DNA of 64,000 bases, taken from Neokomagataea anthophila. Its GTDB lineage: Bacteria > Pseudomonadota > Alphaproteobacteria > Acetobacterales > Acetobacteraceae. Numbering within the stretch: position 1 is the first letter of the stretch; every line of letters starts with the position of its first letter. This document shows positions 27,962 through 37,504 of the stretch, one piece after another. A program made the translations under genes and the position numbers. The stretch lies in contig NZ_JAGRQH010000005.1 in NCBI RefSeq assembly GCF_018122595.1, forward strand, positions 62,001 to 126,000. Reading direction: 5' to 3'. The notes under the pieces are model-generated. The model did no database searches. It was not told the DNA's origin and saw only the letters and a list, made by a program, of their open reading frames with translations.

Positions 27962-29758
27962 ATGCATCCCTATCGTACTCATGATTGCAGTGCCCTAAAA
28001 GCCGCAGATGCGGGGCAGACGGTCCGCCTTTCCGGTTGGATTCACAGTAAGCGTGACCATGGTGGGTTGTTGTTTATCGATCTGCGTGACCACTTTGGTA
28101 TGACGCAGATTGTGGTGCCATCAGGCCCGGAATTGCTGGAAAAAGTTGAGCGTCTGCGCGTTGAAAGCGTGATCACTGTGACCGGTAAGGTCGTGCTTCG
28201 TGAAGATGGTCAGCGTAATGAACATCTGCCGACGGGTGAAATCGAAGTACGCGCAGAGGGCATTGAAGTACGCTCCAGTGCTGCGGTGCTGCCATTTCAG
28301 GTGGCTGGTCAGGAAAACTATCCTGAAGAAATGCGCTTGAAATATCGTTACGTAGATCTGCGTCGTGAGAAGATGCACCGTAACATCATGCTGCGCAGCA
28401 AGGTCATTGCGAGCATGCGTCAGCGTATGAATGATCAGGGTTTTACGGAATTCCAGACGCCTATTTTGACGGCGTCTTCACCTGAAGGTGCACGTGACTT
28501 CTTGGTGCCAGCACGTCTGCACCCGGGTAAGTTCTATGCACTGCCGCAAGCACCACAGCAGTTTAAGCAGTTGGCGATGGTGGCGGGTTTTGACCGTTAC
28601 TTCCAGATTGCGCCTTGTTTCCGCGATGAAGCCTCCCGTGCGGATCGTAGTCCGGGTGAATTTTACCAGCTCGATTTTGAGATGGCTTTTGCCACGCAGG
28701 AAGATGTATTCGGCGTGTTGGAACCTGTTTTGGCGGGGCTGTTTGAAGAGTTCACGCCAGAAGGTTGGAAGATTACGGATGGTGCGTTCCCGCGTATCCC
28801 GTATAAAGATGCAATGCGCGACTATGGCTCCGATAAGCCTGACCTGCGTAACCCGCTTATCTTGAAAGATGTGACCGAAGCTTTTGCTGAGTCTGGCTTT
28901 GGTCTGTTTGCAAAGATTGCGGCTTCTGGCGGTCAAATCCGCGCAATTCCGGCGCCGGGTGCGGGGGATCGTCCGCGTGGGTTCTTTGATAAGCTGAATT
29001 CATGGGCGCGTGAGAACGGTGCCGGTGGTCTGGGCTATGTCATCTTCGAAGAGAATGGTGGTAAGGGCCCGATTGCTAAAAACCTTGAGGCAGATCGTCT
29101 TGAGAAGATCCGTGAGATTTGTGGTCTGAAGGCTGGCGATGCAGTCTTCTTTGCCGCGGGTAAGGGCGATGAGGTTGCGAAATTCTCTGGTGTTGTGCGC
29201 ACCAAGGTTGCGACTGAACTTGACCTGATTGAGAAGAACGCGTTCCGCTTCTGCTGGGTTGTGGACTTCCCAATGTTCGAACTGAACGAAGAGACGGGTA
29301 AGGTTGATTTCTCACATAACCCGTTCTCCATGCCGCAAGGTGGGCTTGATGCGTTGAACACGCAGGATCCGCTGACGATTAACGCATATCAGTATGATAT
29401 CGTGTGTAACGGTGTGGAATTGTCTTCTGGCGCTATCCGTAACCATTTGCCGGAAGTCATGCTGCGTGCGTTTGAAATCGCAGGTTATGGCCCAGAAGTG
29501 GTGGAAGAACGCTTTGGCGGTATGTTGAATGCGTTCCGCTATGGTGCGCCGCCGCATGGTGGTGCTGCGCCGGGTGTGGATCGTATCGTGATGCTGTTGG
29601 CTGATGAGCCGAACATTCGTGAAGTGATCTTGTTCCCGCTAAACCAGAGCGGTGAAGACCTGATGATGGAAGCACCTGCTCCGGTTGAGCCTGCACGCTT
29701 GAAAGAACTGCACCTTGCTTTGGATTTGCCAAAGCCGAAGCCTGCTCTGTCTAAGTAA
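27962..29758 (+). CDS. aspS: Aspartate--tRNA ligase
   Basis: A 598-residue class IIb synthetase. The N-terminal OB anticodon-binding domain holds [22 protein letters not shown]. Class II motifs are present: motif 2 [19 protein letters not shown] and motif 3 [12 protein letters not shown], with the bacterial GAD insertion domain between (about residues 290-420). The ATG at 27962 is chosen over one at 27950 because GAGG sits 7 nt upstream and the protein family starts here. Whether it is discriminating or also charges tRNA-Asn cannot be told. Followed by a terminator. Confidence 0.97.
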   Translation: MHPYRTHDCSALKAADAGQTVRLSGWIHSKRDHGGLLFIDLRDHFGMTQIVVPSGPELLEKVERLRVESVITVTGKVVLREDGQRNEHLPTGEIEVRAEGIEVRSSAAVLPFQVAGQENYPEEMRLKYRYVDLRREKMHRNIMLRSKVIASMRQRMNDQGFTEFQTPILTASSPEGARDFLVPARLHPGKFYALPQAPQQFKQLAMVAGFDRYFQIAPCFRDEASRADRSPGEFYQLDFEMAFATQEDVFGVLEPVLAGLFEEFTPEGWKITDGAFPRIPYKDAMRDYGSDKPDLRNPLILKDVTEAFAESGFGLFAKIAASGGQIRAIPAPGAGDRPRGFFDKLNSWARENGAGGLGYVIFEENGGKGPIAKNLEADRLEKIREICGLKAGDAVFFAAGKGDEVAKFSGVVRTKVATELDLIEKNAFRFCWVVDFPMFELNEETGKVDFSHNPFSMPQGGLDALNTQDPLTINAYQYDIVCNGVELSSGAIRNHLPEVMLRAFEIAGYGPEVVEERFGGMLNAFRYGAPPHGGAAPGVDRIVMLLADEPNIREVILFPLNQSGEDLMMEAPAPVEPARLKELHLALDLPKPKPALSK

Positions 29759-29783
29759 GATTGGACTAAAGGTGTTTTTGGAG

Positions 29784-29815
29784 AGCGCGGTTCCGGATGG
29801 AGCCGCGCTTTTTTT
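29784..29815 (+). terminator. Intrinsic terminator after aspS
   Basis: Stem AGCGCGG / CCGCGCT, with a further GG/CC pair inside the loop, followed by seven T. It lies 25 nt after the aspS stop and before convergent AIM24. Confidence 0.92.
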
Positions 29816-29826
29816 CTGAGAAAAAT

Positions 29827-30585
29827 TTATTCGAACATGCGACCGATGAGAGAGGCTGCTCCTGCCACGCCGCCTGCTTCGGCAGCATCTGTTGCGGTTT
29901 CTACGCCCATATAGGGGGCTAGTGCGTGGGCCAGGTTAGGCATGGTGAGTGTTTGTAGCCATACGCGGCCGGGGCCGGTGAGGCGTGCCATGAAGAAGCC
30001 ATCGCCACCAAAAATTTTGTTGCGAATACCGGGGAGCATGGTGATGTCGAAGTTCACGCGTTCTTCAAACATGCCGACATGCCCGGGGTGAACGTCCAAC
30101 TGTTCTCCCGGTCCGAGGTCAACGGGGATGATTTCTCCGCCGAGCATGGTCCAGAATTGGCCATAGCCAGAAATGCGTTGGAGGCGGAAACCATCACCAC
30201 CGAAAATACCAGCGCCTAATTTGCGTTGAAAGCCGAGGTCTAGTGTCACGCCATCTGTGCTGGCCATGTAACCGTGGCGGTGGACCATATAGCTAGTTGT
30301 ACTATCAACGGTATGTTCCACAATTTGGCCTGGAATTTTTGCTGCGAAAGATACCATGCCGGGGCCACCTTCGGAGAAAAACTCGGTCATGAATAAGCCC
30401 CCTCCGGCTATGGCGCGAGAGATTGCTCCGAAAAAGCCGCTATTTCCGGCGCCGGATGTGGTGGTGCGCAAAGAAATATTGGGTGTTTTCCATGAGAGTT
30501 CACCAGTTTCTGCAAACAGGCGCTCGCCGGGGTCAATCCGGATACTGAGAACGGGAAGGGTTGTGCCCTCTATCTTGCTTTGCAT
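29827..30585 (-). CDS. AIM24 / TIGR00266 family protein
   Basis: A 252-residue soluble protein with the AIM24 beta-prism-like fold: KIEGTTLPVLSIRIDPGERLFAETG at its start shows the usual pseudo-repeated GE and AETGELSW pattern, and Gly-rich turns such as FFSEGGPGMVSF, IFGGDGF (twice, about residues 132 and 201) and TGPGRVWLQT recur. Members occur in many bacteria and in mitochondria; the biochemical function is unknown. It is complete and divergent from the DUF1330 gene. Confidence 0.85.
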   Translation of the reverse strand: MQSKIEGTTLPVLSIRIDPGERLFAETGELSWKTPNISLRTTTSGAGNSGFFGAISRAIAGGGLFMTEFFSEGGPGMVSFAAKIPGQIVEHTVDSTTSYMVHRHGYMASTDGVTLDLGFQRKLGAGIFGGDGFRLQRISGYGQFWTMLGGEIIPVDLGPGEQLDVHPGHVGMFEERVNFDITMLPGIRNKIFGGDGFFMARLTGPGRVWLQTLTMPNLAHALAPYMGVETATDAAEAGGVAGAASLIGRMFE

Positions 30586-30711
30586 AGTCGGTTTCCATTG
30601 TTCTGCGTAGAACTATTGGTTGCATATCGTTCTCGTAATAGGGAAGTGAGTTTTGTCATATTGATCGTGGATTATGAGTATATTTCTCTTCGGAAGTATC
30701 TGGAAAAATAG

Positions 30712-30999
30712 ATGTCAGCCTATGGTATCTTTACGTGCGAAGAGACGCTTTCCTAGAAAGGTATGGAGATATATTCTGCTCTGGCTGCAAAACCTTTGAG
30801 GGGCACTCATTATGAGGTGCTTGTGGCTTACGGCGAACAGACGTGCTTTGAAGGTCAAGGACCGGAAGGGGGCGCGGTGGTGAAGTTTCCAGACCGTGAT
30901 GCGGCTTTATCTTGGTATAATGGTGAAGCCTATCGGGAATTGCGGGAGCATCGATTTCTTGGTGCGAAATATCAGGTTACTTTTTTGGTTAGAGTATAA
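30712..30999 (+). pseudogene. DUF1330 gene interrupted by an in-frame amber codon
   Basis: Read from ATG 30712 the frame gives MSAYGIFTCEETLS, then TAG at 30754-30756, then continues in the same frame through KGMEIYSALAAKPL to the stop at 30997-30999. The whole frame would be 95 residues, the normal DUF1330 length, and both parts fit the family: the N-terminal strand (AYxIFTxEE) and the body with GGAVVKFPDRDAALSWYN. A single C-to-T change from CAG would explain the stop. The 78-residue remainder could start at ATG 30763, but AAAGG is only one base from it, too close to work well. It is a recent pseudogene, a read-through gene, or a sequencing error. Confidence 0.7.
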
Positions 31000-31084
31000 A
31001 AGTCTTCTCTCTAAGACCAGTGACCGTCTAAGGAAGGATGTATTCGTTATTTGATTATATTCTTATTTATTATTTTAAAATTGT

Positions 31085-31115
31085 AGCCCATGCGGTGTGA
31101 GTGCCTGCATGGGCT
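31085..31115 (-). terminator. Hairpin terminator after xthA
   Basis: Arms AGCCCATGC / GCATGGGCT (9 bp). On the minus strand it follows the xthA stop by 5 nt and is followed by ACAATTTTAAAAT; on the plus strand by GTATTTTA, so it may also serve the DUF1330 side. Confidence 0.75.
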
Positions 31116-31120
31116 GTATT

Positions 31121-31912
31121 TTAGGTGCTGCGTGCAGCTAGCTCTATGATCACAGGGACGTGGTCTGAACATTTCTCACGGGCGCGTTCATCGCGGTCAA
31201 TGGTGATGCTCGTGAGGCGCTCTGCCGCGCGGGGGGATAGGAGAGCGTGGTCAATGCGCAGGCCAGAATTGCGCTGGAATGCAGCGGATTGATAATCCCA
31301 GAAAGTATAATATGGCCCGGTTGGATGCAGAGCGCGTAAGCCATCGGTTAAGCCTGTCCAGAGCAGGCGGCGGAATGCAGCGCGTGTCTCTGGACGGACG
31401 AGTGCATCACTTGCGGAGAGGGCTTTGGGGGCAAGGTCTTCATCGGTTGGACAGACATTATAGTCCCCGATGAACGCAAAACATGTATGCGTGCTTAGTA
31501 GCGTGCGTGCGCGCTCTGTCAGCCCGTCAAAAAAGGCCAGTTTGCGTGCATAGCCTTCCTCGCCGCCGGAATTTCCGTTCGGGAGGTAGAGGTTGCCTAG
31601 GGTGAAGCCATCACACTCGACCTCAATATAACGAGACGAAGGGTCCGTAACGCCGGGGAGGCCCGTCATGGTGACAGTGAGTGGGCGGCGGGAAATGATT
31701 GCCACGCCGTTATAGGCTTTCTGCCCCAGTATCGCGACGTGAAAGCCAGCCTCGGCAAATGACGTGGGGAACTGGTGTTCTTCGCACTTAATTTCTTGAA
31801 GCGCGAGGAGGGTGCAGTCCGGGTTACGGTCTAGCCAATCATGGACCAGATGGGCACGTGCTCGGATAGAGTTGATGTTCCAAGTCGCGAAGCGCAGCGG
31901 GGTATTGCTCAC
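31121..31912 (-). CDS. xthA: Exodeoxyribonuclease III
   Basis: A 263-residue AP endonuclease and 3'-5' exonuclease of base-excision repair, in the EEP fold. Visible active-site segments: FATWNINSIRAR near the N-terminus, LQEIKCEEHQFP (catalytic Glu), YLPNGNSGGEEG, FIGDYNVCPTDEDL (Asp/Asn pair) and SDHVPVI (catalytic Asp-His) at the end. The GTG at 31912 is chosen: it begins the conserved part and lies 5 nt after the TAA of the Fe-S gene, fitting coupled translation. The frame is open 13 codons further upstream inside that gene. Confidence 0.95.
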   Translation of the reverse strand: MSNTPLRFATWNINSIRARAHLVHDWLDRNPDCTLLALQEIKCEEHQFPTSFAEAGFHVAILGQKAYNGVAIISRRPLTVTMTGLPGVTDPSSRYIEVECDGFTLGNLYLPNGNSGGEEGYARKLAFFDGLTERARTLLSTHTCFAFIGDYNVCPTDEDLAPKALSASDALVRPETRAAFRRLLWTGLTDGLRALHPTGPYYTFWDYQSAAFQRNSGLRIDHALLSPRAAERLTSITIDRDERAREKCSDHVPVIIELAARST

Positions 31913-31917
31913 AGGAT

Positions 31918-32262
31918 TTATGCCAATGAAAAGCTGGTGCCACATCCGCAAGAGGATGCTGCATTGGGATTGGTGACGGTAAAGTGAGCGCCCATGAGTT
32001 TGTCAATAAAGTCGAGTTCAGCGCCTTCGAGGAGGTCAAGGCTGGTTTCATCGACAATAACGTCAGCACCGTCTCGGGTGAGGCGATGGTCATCGGCATT
32101 TTGTGTGGTGTCGAGCTTGAATTGGTATTGGAAGCCATTGCAGCCACCAGCCAAGACCGCAACGCGTAGCGCAAGGCCTTGCGGGTCTGGTTGGGCAGCA
32201 ATGATTTCGCAAATACGGGCTGCGGCGCTGGCAGAGATGGAAAAATTGGGTGTGTCAGACAT
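31918..32262 (-). CDS. erpA: A-type iron-sulfur cluster carrier, ErpA/IscA family
   Basis: A 114-residue HesB/IscA-type protein that carries Fe-S clusters to target enzymes. The three conserved Cys are present: one in GGCNGFQYQF (about residue 40) and two in SSCGCGTSF at the C-terminus. The start MSDTPNFSISASAAARI matches the family; the open frame upstream has no family similarity. ErpA as opposed to IscA is inferred from the position beside xthA and dgt, the usual alphaproteobacterial neighbourhood. Confidence 0.92.
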   Translation of the reverse strand: MSDTPNFSISASAAARICEIIAAQPDPQGLALRVAVLAGGCNGFQYQFKLDTTQNADDHRLTRDGADVIVDETSLDLLEGAELDFIDKLMGAHFTVTNPNAASSCGCGTSFSLA

Positions 32263-32463
32263 GTGGAGGATATCCGTTCCGGCTGGTCCGTTCCGTGTGG
32301 TGGATTGAGGAGTAGCACACTCCCATATGGCGATGGAATGCGTAGAGACCAAGAGCTGGAGTTGCGTCATGCCGTATGGAGCGTAAAATGGGCTTGTCAG
32401 GGTTGTCCCTGACAGAGACCCAGCCGGTTCAGTTGGGTTGCTCAAGGCAAGGATGAAGACAAG

Positions 32464-33627
32464 ATGCCGGCCATTTATGCTGTTCAAGACCGTGGCGCGC
32501 GTGGGCGTTTATTTGCAGAAGATGAAGGAGCAACGCGCTCCCCTTGGCAGCGCGATCGTGACCGGGTTGTGCATTCGACGGGTTTTCGGACGCTGCAATA
32601 CAAAACGCAGGTCTTTATCAATCATGAGGGTGATTTTTTCCGTACCCGCCTGACCCATTCTTTAGAAGTCGCGCAGATTGCGCGCTCTATTGCGCGGAGT
32701 TTGGGATTAAATGAGGATCTGACGGAAGCCTTGGCGCTGGCGCATGATTTGGGGCACACGCCTTTTGGCCATGCGGGGGAAGATGGCCTCTCGAAAGTGA
32801 TGCAGGATTGGGGTGGGTTTGATCATAACACCCAGTCTTTGCGTCTCGTGACCAAATTGGAAGCACGCTATCATACATTTGATGGCCTGAACTTGACGTG
32901 GGAAACGTTGGAGGGGCTGGCCAAGCATAATGGCCCAGTTTTGAATCCTACGCCGTATATGGCGGAGTATGATGCTATTCATCACCTGGATTTGCAGAGT
33001 TTTGCATCGGCAGAAGCACAGGTTGCGGCATTGGCGGATGATATCGCCTATCACGGCCATGATTTGGATGATGGTTTGCGGGCTGGGCTTTTGACATTTG
33101 AAGATATTGAAGACTTGCCGATTGTAGGCGAAGCGCTGGAAAAATCACGGGCTTTAGAGCGTGAAACGGGGCGTGGGAAGCAAGATCAGGCGCAGCGTGC
33201 ACGGCATGAGACGGTTCGTTTGGTGATTAATGCGCTGGCTACGGATTTGACGGAGCAAACGCGCCGGAATTTGGAAGCGTTGAACCCCCAATCAGCAGAT
33301 GATATTCGTCATGCGCCGCAGGCAGTCGTCGCCTTCAGTCCCGAAATATGGGAAAAAAATAAAGCGATCCGGACATTTTTATATGCGCGGCTTTATCGCC
33401 ACTGGCGCGTGAACCGCATGGCGCGTAAAGCACGGATTGCTGTAGCGGAGATTTTTGAAACCTTAACAGATGAGCCAAGGCTCTTACCTGATCCGTGGCG
33501 TGACCGGGCCGAGGCTGCTGATGATAAGCAACTTCGCCGTTTAGTGGCCGATTATATTGCTGGAATGACCGATCGTTTTGCGATGGAGGAACATCGGCGG
33601 TTGACGGATCTCTCTGTGCTGGGTTGA
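32464..33627 (+). CDS. dgt: Deoxyguanosinetriphosphate triphosphohydrolase-like protein
   Basis: A 387-residue HD-domain dNTP triphosphohydrolase. The metal-binding His and His-Asp occur in RLTHSLEV (about residue 64) and LAHDLGHTPFGHAGED (about residue 97), with a further Asp in ADDIAYHGHD (about 197). This is the shorter dGTPase-like subfamily usual in alphaproteobacteria. Substrate preference cannot be read from sequence. It is divergent from erpA by 201 bp and is followed closely by argS. Confidence 0.95.
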   Translation: MPAIYAVQDRGARGRLFAEDEGATRSPWQRDRDRVVHSTGFRTLQYKTQVFINHEGDFFRTRLTHSLEVAQIARSIARSLGLNEDLTEALALAHDLGHTPFGHAGEDGLSKVMQDWGGFDHNTQSLRLVTKLEARYHTFDGLNLTWETLEGLAKHNGPVLNPTPYMAEYDAIHHLDLQSFASAEAQVAALADDIAYHGHDLDDGLRAGLLTFEDIEDLPIVGEALEKSRALERETGRGKQDQAQRARHETVRLVINALATDLTEQTRRNLEALNPQSADDIRHAPQAVVAFSPEIWEKNKAIRTFLYARLYRHWRVNRMARKARIAVAEIFETLTDEPRLLPDPWRDRAEAADDKQLRRLVADYIAGMTDRFAMEEHRRLTDLSVLG

Positions 33628-33679
33628 TAAGGCCACGCTTTTTTTGACGATGATAGACACAACAGGACTCGAACGCATC

Positions 33680-35485
33680 ATGGACGCAGCTTCTTCCACC
33701 CTTACGACCGACTGCTTGTTCGCACAGACGCGCGAATTAGTGTGCACGGCTCTGCGCTCTGTGGTGCCAGATGTGCCTGATGCTGTGTTGGCACGAGTGG
33801 AAGTCACGCCACCACGTGATGCGGCACATGGTGATATGGCGACGAATGCAGCGCTGCTGGCTGCGAAGCCCGCGCGCCGTAAGCCGGTTGAGATTGCGGC
33901 GGACTTGGTTAAAGCACTGAGTGATTTGCCGATAATTGCAAAGGCGGAATCTGCAGGCCCAGGCTTTGTGAACATCACATTGAAGGCAGATGTTCTGCAG
34001 GACGTGACGCGTACGGTGCTGCGTGCGGAGAGTGCTTTTGGTCGTTCCCGTTTGGGGCATGGCACGCGGGTTAATGTGGAATATGTTTCAGCGAACCCGA
34101 CAGGCCCAATGCATGTAGGGCATTGCCGTGGTGCTGTGGTGGGTGATGCGCTGGCTAACCTGTTGGAAGCGGCAGGGCATGATGTCACGCGCGAATATTA
34201 CATCAATGATGCAGGGACGCAGGTTGTTGCCCTGACATGGGCTGTGTATTGGCGTTATTTGCAGGCTATTGGCACGGATATTGATGCAGAAACCTTTGGC
34301 AAGCTAACGCCAAATGGGCTGCAATATCAGGGAGAATATCTCATTCCGGTTGCTGAGGCGATTGCCGCAGAACATGGCCGCGCATTGGCTGCTGAAGATG
34401 GTAGCCCAGCTGACGTGTCCGTCTGGTTCGAAGTCGTGCGCCAGACGGCTTTGGTACGGATGATGGCTGCTATCCGTGAAGATCTGAACGCTCTCGGTAT
34501 TGAGCATAAGGTTTTTGCATCGGAAGCTGAGACGCTGGCTTCTGGTTTGGTTGATGACGCGATTGGTCAGTTGGACGCTAAGGGCCTGCTTTATGAAGGT
34601 GTGCTTGAGCCACCTAAGGGTAAGACGCCTGAAGATTGGGAACCACGCCCACAAACGCTGTTCCGTTCCACGGATTTTGGTGATGATACCGACCGTGCGT
34701 TGCGTAAGTCTGATGGAACCAACACGTATTTTGCCAATGATATTGGCTATCACGCCCAAAAGGCACGCAATGCTGATGTGTTGATTGACGTGTTAGGTGC
34801 AGATCACGGCGGTTATGTCTCACGGATGCGGGCAGCTGTCTCAGCGCTGACAGAAGGTAAAACGGGCTTTGAAGTTGTGATGTGCCAGATCGTGCGCATC
34901 ATGAAGAACGGTGAGCCTGTGCGTATGTCCAAGCGTGCGGGAACATTCGTGACGCTGCGTGATCTTCTGGATGAAGTTGGGCGTGATGCGGTGCGCTTCA
35001 CGATGTTGACGCGTAAGGCAGATGCGCAGATGGAGTTCGACCTTGATGTGGTCGTGGCACAAACGCGCGATAACCCTGTGTTCTATGTGCAATATGCACA
35101 TGCGCGTTGCCGTTCTGTCTTACGTTCTGCCGCGACGATGTTTGGTGCAGATGCACTGACGGCTGAAAGCTTGAACGGTGCGGATCTGTCTGGCTTGTCA
35201 TCAGATGCAGAAATCGCGGTTCTACGCCGTTTGGCGGCCTTCCCGCGTACGGTTGAAGCAGCGGCAGTGGCGCGTGAGCCGCACCGTATCGCAACATATT
35301 GTGTGGATTTGGCGTCTGACTTCCATGCATTGTGGAACCGTGGGCGTGATGATGCAGCACTGCGTTTCTTGCATGAGAATGACCGTGCGTTGAGCTTGTC
35401 AAAATTGGCGCTGGTTTCTGCTCTTGCTCAGGTATTGCGTAATGCTCTGGCCATTCTTGGCGTGGAGCCGGTGGAGGAAATGTAA
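33680..35485 (+). CDS. argS: Arginine--tRNA ligase
   Basis: About 601 residues, class Ia. The N-terminal additional domain is followed by the HIGH-type signature in NPTGPMHVGHCRGAVVGDAL and, later, the KMSKS-type segment VRMSKRAGTF. The C-terminal anticodon-binding DALR domain ends the protein. The start is uncertain between ATG 33650 and ATG 33680; neither has a strong Shine-Dalgarno. The latter gives the more usual N-terminus. The TAA overlaps the next gene's ATG by one base. Confidence 0.96.
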   Translation: MDAASSTLTTDCLFAQTRELVCTALRSVVPDVPDAVLARVEVTPPRDAAHGDMATNAALLAAKPARRKPVEIAADLVKALSDLPIIAKAESAGPGFVNITLKADVLQDVTRTVLRAESAFGRSRLGHGTRVNVEYVSANPTGPMHVGHCRGAVVGDALANLLEAAGHDVTREYYINDAGTQVVALTWAVYWRYLQAIGTDIDAETFGKLTPNGLQYQGEYLIPVAEAIAAEHGRALAAEDGSPADVSVWFEVVRQTALVRMMAAIREDLNALGIEHKVFASEAETLASGLVDDAIGQLDAKGLLYEGVLEPPKGKTPEDWEPRPQTLFRSTDFGDDTDRALRKSDGTNTYFANDIGYHAQKARNADVLIDVLGADHGGYVSRMRAAVSALTEGKTGFEVVMCQIVRIMKNGEPVRMSKRAGTFVTLRDLLDEVGRDAVRFTMLTRKADAQMEFDLDVVVAQTRDNPVFYVQYAHARCRSVLRSAATMFGADALTAESLNGADLSGLSSDAEIAVLRRLAAFPRTVEAAAVAREPHRIATYCVDLASDFHALWNRGRDDAALRFLHENDRALSLSKLALVSALAQVLRNALAILGVEPVEEM

Positions 35486-36741
35486 TGGCAGATGGTGGTG
35501 ACGGCTATCGGCATGATGAACCACCACGGCGGGATGATCTTCCTCGCCGCCCGTTAGGGGGAGGGGATGACCGTGGGCCTGCTGCACGGTCACCGGAGAG
35601 CCGTCCGCAAGGGCGTGAGCGGTTGAGCCAAGATTATGATGATGTGCCGTCTCGCCGTCGTGGCGCGGCACGTCCTGCGAATGCGGCGTCACCGGCTGGA
35701 CAGGGGAAGGCAAAGGCTGCTGCTGGTGCAGGGGTTATGTCGTTCCTTGGAAGCGACCCGGCGACGCGTAAGCTGGTAGGTGGTGCTGTCGGTATTGGAG
35801 CGGTGTTGCTGGTTGCTGTTGGTGGCTGGAGTTTGGTTGGCAAGCATCATGGTGGTGTGCCCATTATTGGGCCGCCGCCTGGGGCTGTGCGCGAAGTTCC
35901 GGCAGATCCTGGTGGTATGCAGTTGATGGCCGGTGATGACAGCACAGATATGACAGGCAGCGGAGAAGCACACTTAGCTCCGGGACCAGAACAGCCTGAT
36001 ACGAAGGCTTTTGCGCGGCAGTACGGTGCGCCTCCGGAACCAAAGCCGGTGGCACAAAATACGGTTACGTCTCCTGCGGCTACGGCAGAGAAGTCAGCCG
36101 ATGCATCGTCACTGAATACACAGCCGAAGGATGGTGTGGCACCTGACACAGTTGCTGGGGAGCGGACGCAATTGGCTGACGCTGCGTCCAAAGCCTCTTC
36201 TGCGCAGAGTGAGTCGCCTGCACCGGTCAAGCATGTATCGCCACCAGCGCCTGTGAAAGCGGCGAAGGTGGTAACACCGAGTGATGATGATGCGGATGCG
36301 GCCGAGACGCCTTCTTTGCCGGCTGTTCGGTCGGCGGTGACGTCCCGGCGGGTTTCTCCAGAGCGGGAGCGTATTATTCGGCAAGAGGTCGGGCCTGCTC
36401 CTGTACCTGCGCCACGCCCTGCTGTGGCAGCTCCATTGCCGCCGCCATCTCCTGTGCCGGAGAGTGATGATACGCCACACGCGGCATCGGGTAATGGGCA
36501 TCATGAGGTGCAATTGGCTGCGCTCAATAGTGAAGCCATGGCGCATCATGAATGGGAGACCTTGCGCGCGCGTGCTGCAGGTTTATTGAGTGGGCATACG
36601 CCGCTCTTTGAGCATACGACGCAGGGAGACCGTAGTTTTGTGCGTCTCCGTATTGGTGGTTTTGCTGATAGTAAGGCTGCCCGTGCGTTTTGTGTGAAGC
36701 TGCATGCGCAGTCTATCGCGTGTACGCCAGCGCAATTTTGA
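35485..36741 (+). CDS. SPOR domain-containing membrane protein
   Basis: A 418-residue bitopic protein. A charged, disordered N-terminal region (residues 1-95, Arg/Asp-rich) precedes one membrane segment (about 97-118, KLVGGAVGIGAVLLVAVGGW), then a long Pro/Ala/Ser-rich periplasmic linker, and a C-terminal SPOR domain (about 340-418, from VQLAALNSEAMA). SPOR domains bind glycan stripped of stem peptides at the septum. The position between argS and scpA is the usual one. nagZ, often found after this gene in relatives, is missing here. Confidence 0.9.
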   Translation: MADGGDGYRHDEPPRRDDLPRRPLGGGDDRGPAARSPESRPQGRERLSQDYDDVPSRRRGAARPANAASPAGQGKAKAAAGAGVMSFLGSDPATRKLVGGAVGIGAVLLVAVGGWSLVGKHHGGVPIIGPPPGAVREVPADPGGMQLMAGDDSTDMTGSGEAHLAPGPEQPDTKAFARQYGAPPEPKPVAQNTVTSPAATAEKSADASSLNTQPKDGVAPDTVAGERTQLADAASKASSAQSESPAPVKHVSPPAPVKAAKVVTPSDDDADAAETPSLPAVRSAVTSRRVSPERERIIRQEVGPAPVPAPRPAVAAPLPPPSPVPESDDTPHAASGNGHHEVQLAALNSEAMAHHEWETLRARAAGLLSGHTPLFEHTTQGDRSFVRLRIGGFADSKAARAFCVKLHAQSIACTPAQF

Positions 36742-36748
36742 GTGTGCT

Positions 36749-37504
36749 TTGAACGACGATACGCTCCACCTCACGCTGGATGGTTATGAGGGGCCTCTGG
36801 ATTTGTTGCTTGAGTTAGCTCGGGCGCAGAAAGTGGACTTGGCTCAGATTTCCATTCTGCAACTGGTGGAGCAGTATCTTGCTCTAGTGGAAAAGGCGCG
36901 TGCTGAGGCACGTTCTTTTCGGCTGGAATTGGCCGCCGATTGGTTGGTTATGGCGGCGTGGTTGGCGTGGTTAAAGTCACGCTTGTTGCTGCCGGTAGAA
37001 CAAAATGATGCCACGGCTGAAGAAGCGGCAGAATTATTGCAAGAGCGTCTGGTTGCGTTAGAGCACATGCGTGAAGCTGCCTTGTGGCTCGGAAAACAGC
37101 CCAAGTTAGGCGTTGATGTTTTTCGGCGGGGGGCTGGAGAAGATCATACTGAAATTGATCGATCTGGGTTGAAAGTAGACCTGACATCGTTGATCACGTC
37201 TTATCTGTCTGCACGTCGTAGAACGTTTAAGAAGCGTGTTTATACGCCCAAAATACGCCGATATTGGAGCGTGCAAGATGCTTTGGCGCGGTTAAAGGCC
37301 ATGTTGTCAGATGGGGTGGGGGAAGAATGGTGCGCTTTGAATGCCATCGTGCCAGATATTTTCCCAGAAGAAGAGACGACTATTGGACGGCATGCGGCTC
37401 TGGCAGGTTCTTTAGTCGCAGGATTGGAAATGGCTAAAATAGGGCGTGTTCAGTTGCGGCAGGATGAGGCTTTTGCCGATATTCATTTTCGGAGTGTACC
37501 ATGA
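36749..37504 (+). CDS. scpA: Segregation and condensation protein A
   Basis: About 251 residues. ScpA is the kleisin that bridges SMC heads with ScpB in chromosome condensation. The N-terminal YEGPLDLLLELARAQKVDL is the family signature; the C-terminal winged helix follows the acidic middle part. The start is not obvious. An ATG at 36704 would overlap the SPOR gene by 38 bp; the in-frame TTG at 36749, just after that gene's stop, would begin LNDDTLHL. The gene ends overlapping scpB by 4 bp (ATGA-type junction). Confidence 0.93.
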   Translation: MNDDTLHLTLDGYEGPLDLLLELARAQKVDLAQISILQLVEQYLALVEKARAEARSFRLELAADWLVMAAWLAWLKSRLLLPVEQNDATAEEAAELLQERLVALEHMREAALWLGKQPKLGVDVFRRGAGEDHTEIDRSGLKVDLTSLITSYLSARRRTFKKRVYTPKIRRYWSVQDALARLKAMLSDGVGEEWCALNAIVPDIFPEEETTIGRHAALAGSLVAGLEMAKIGRVQLRQDEAFADIHFRSVP

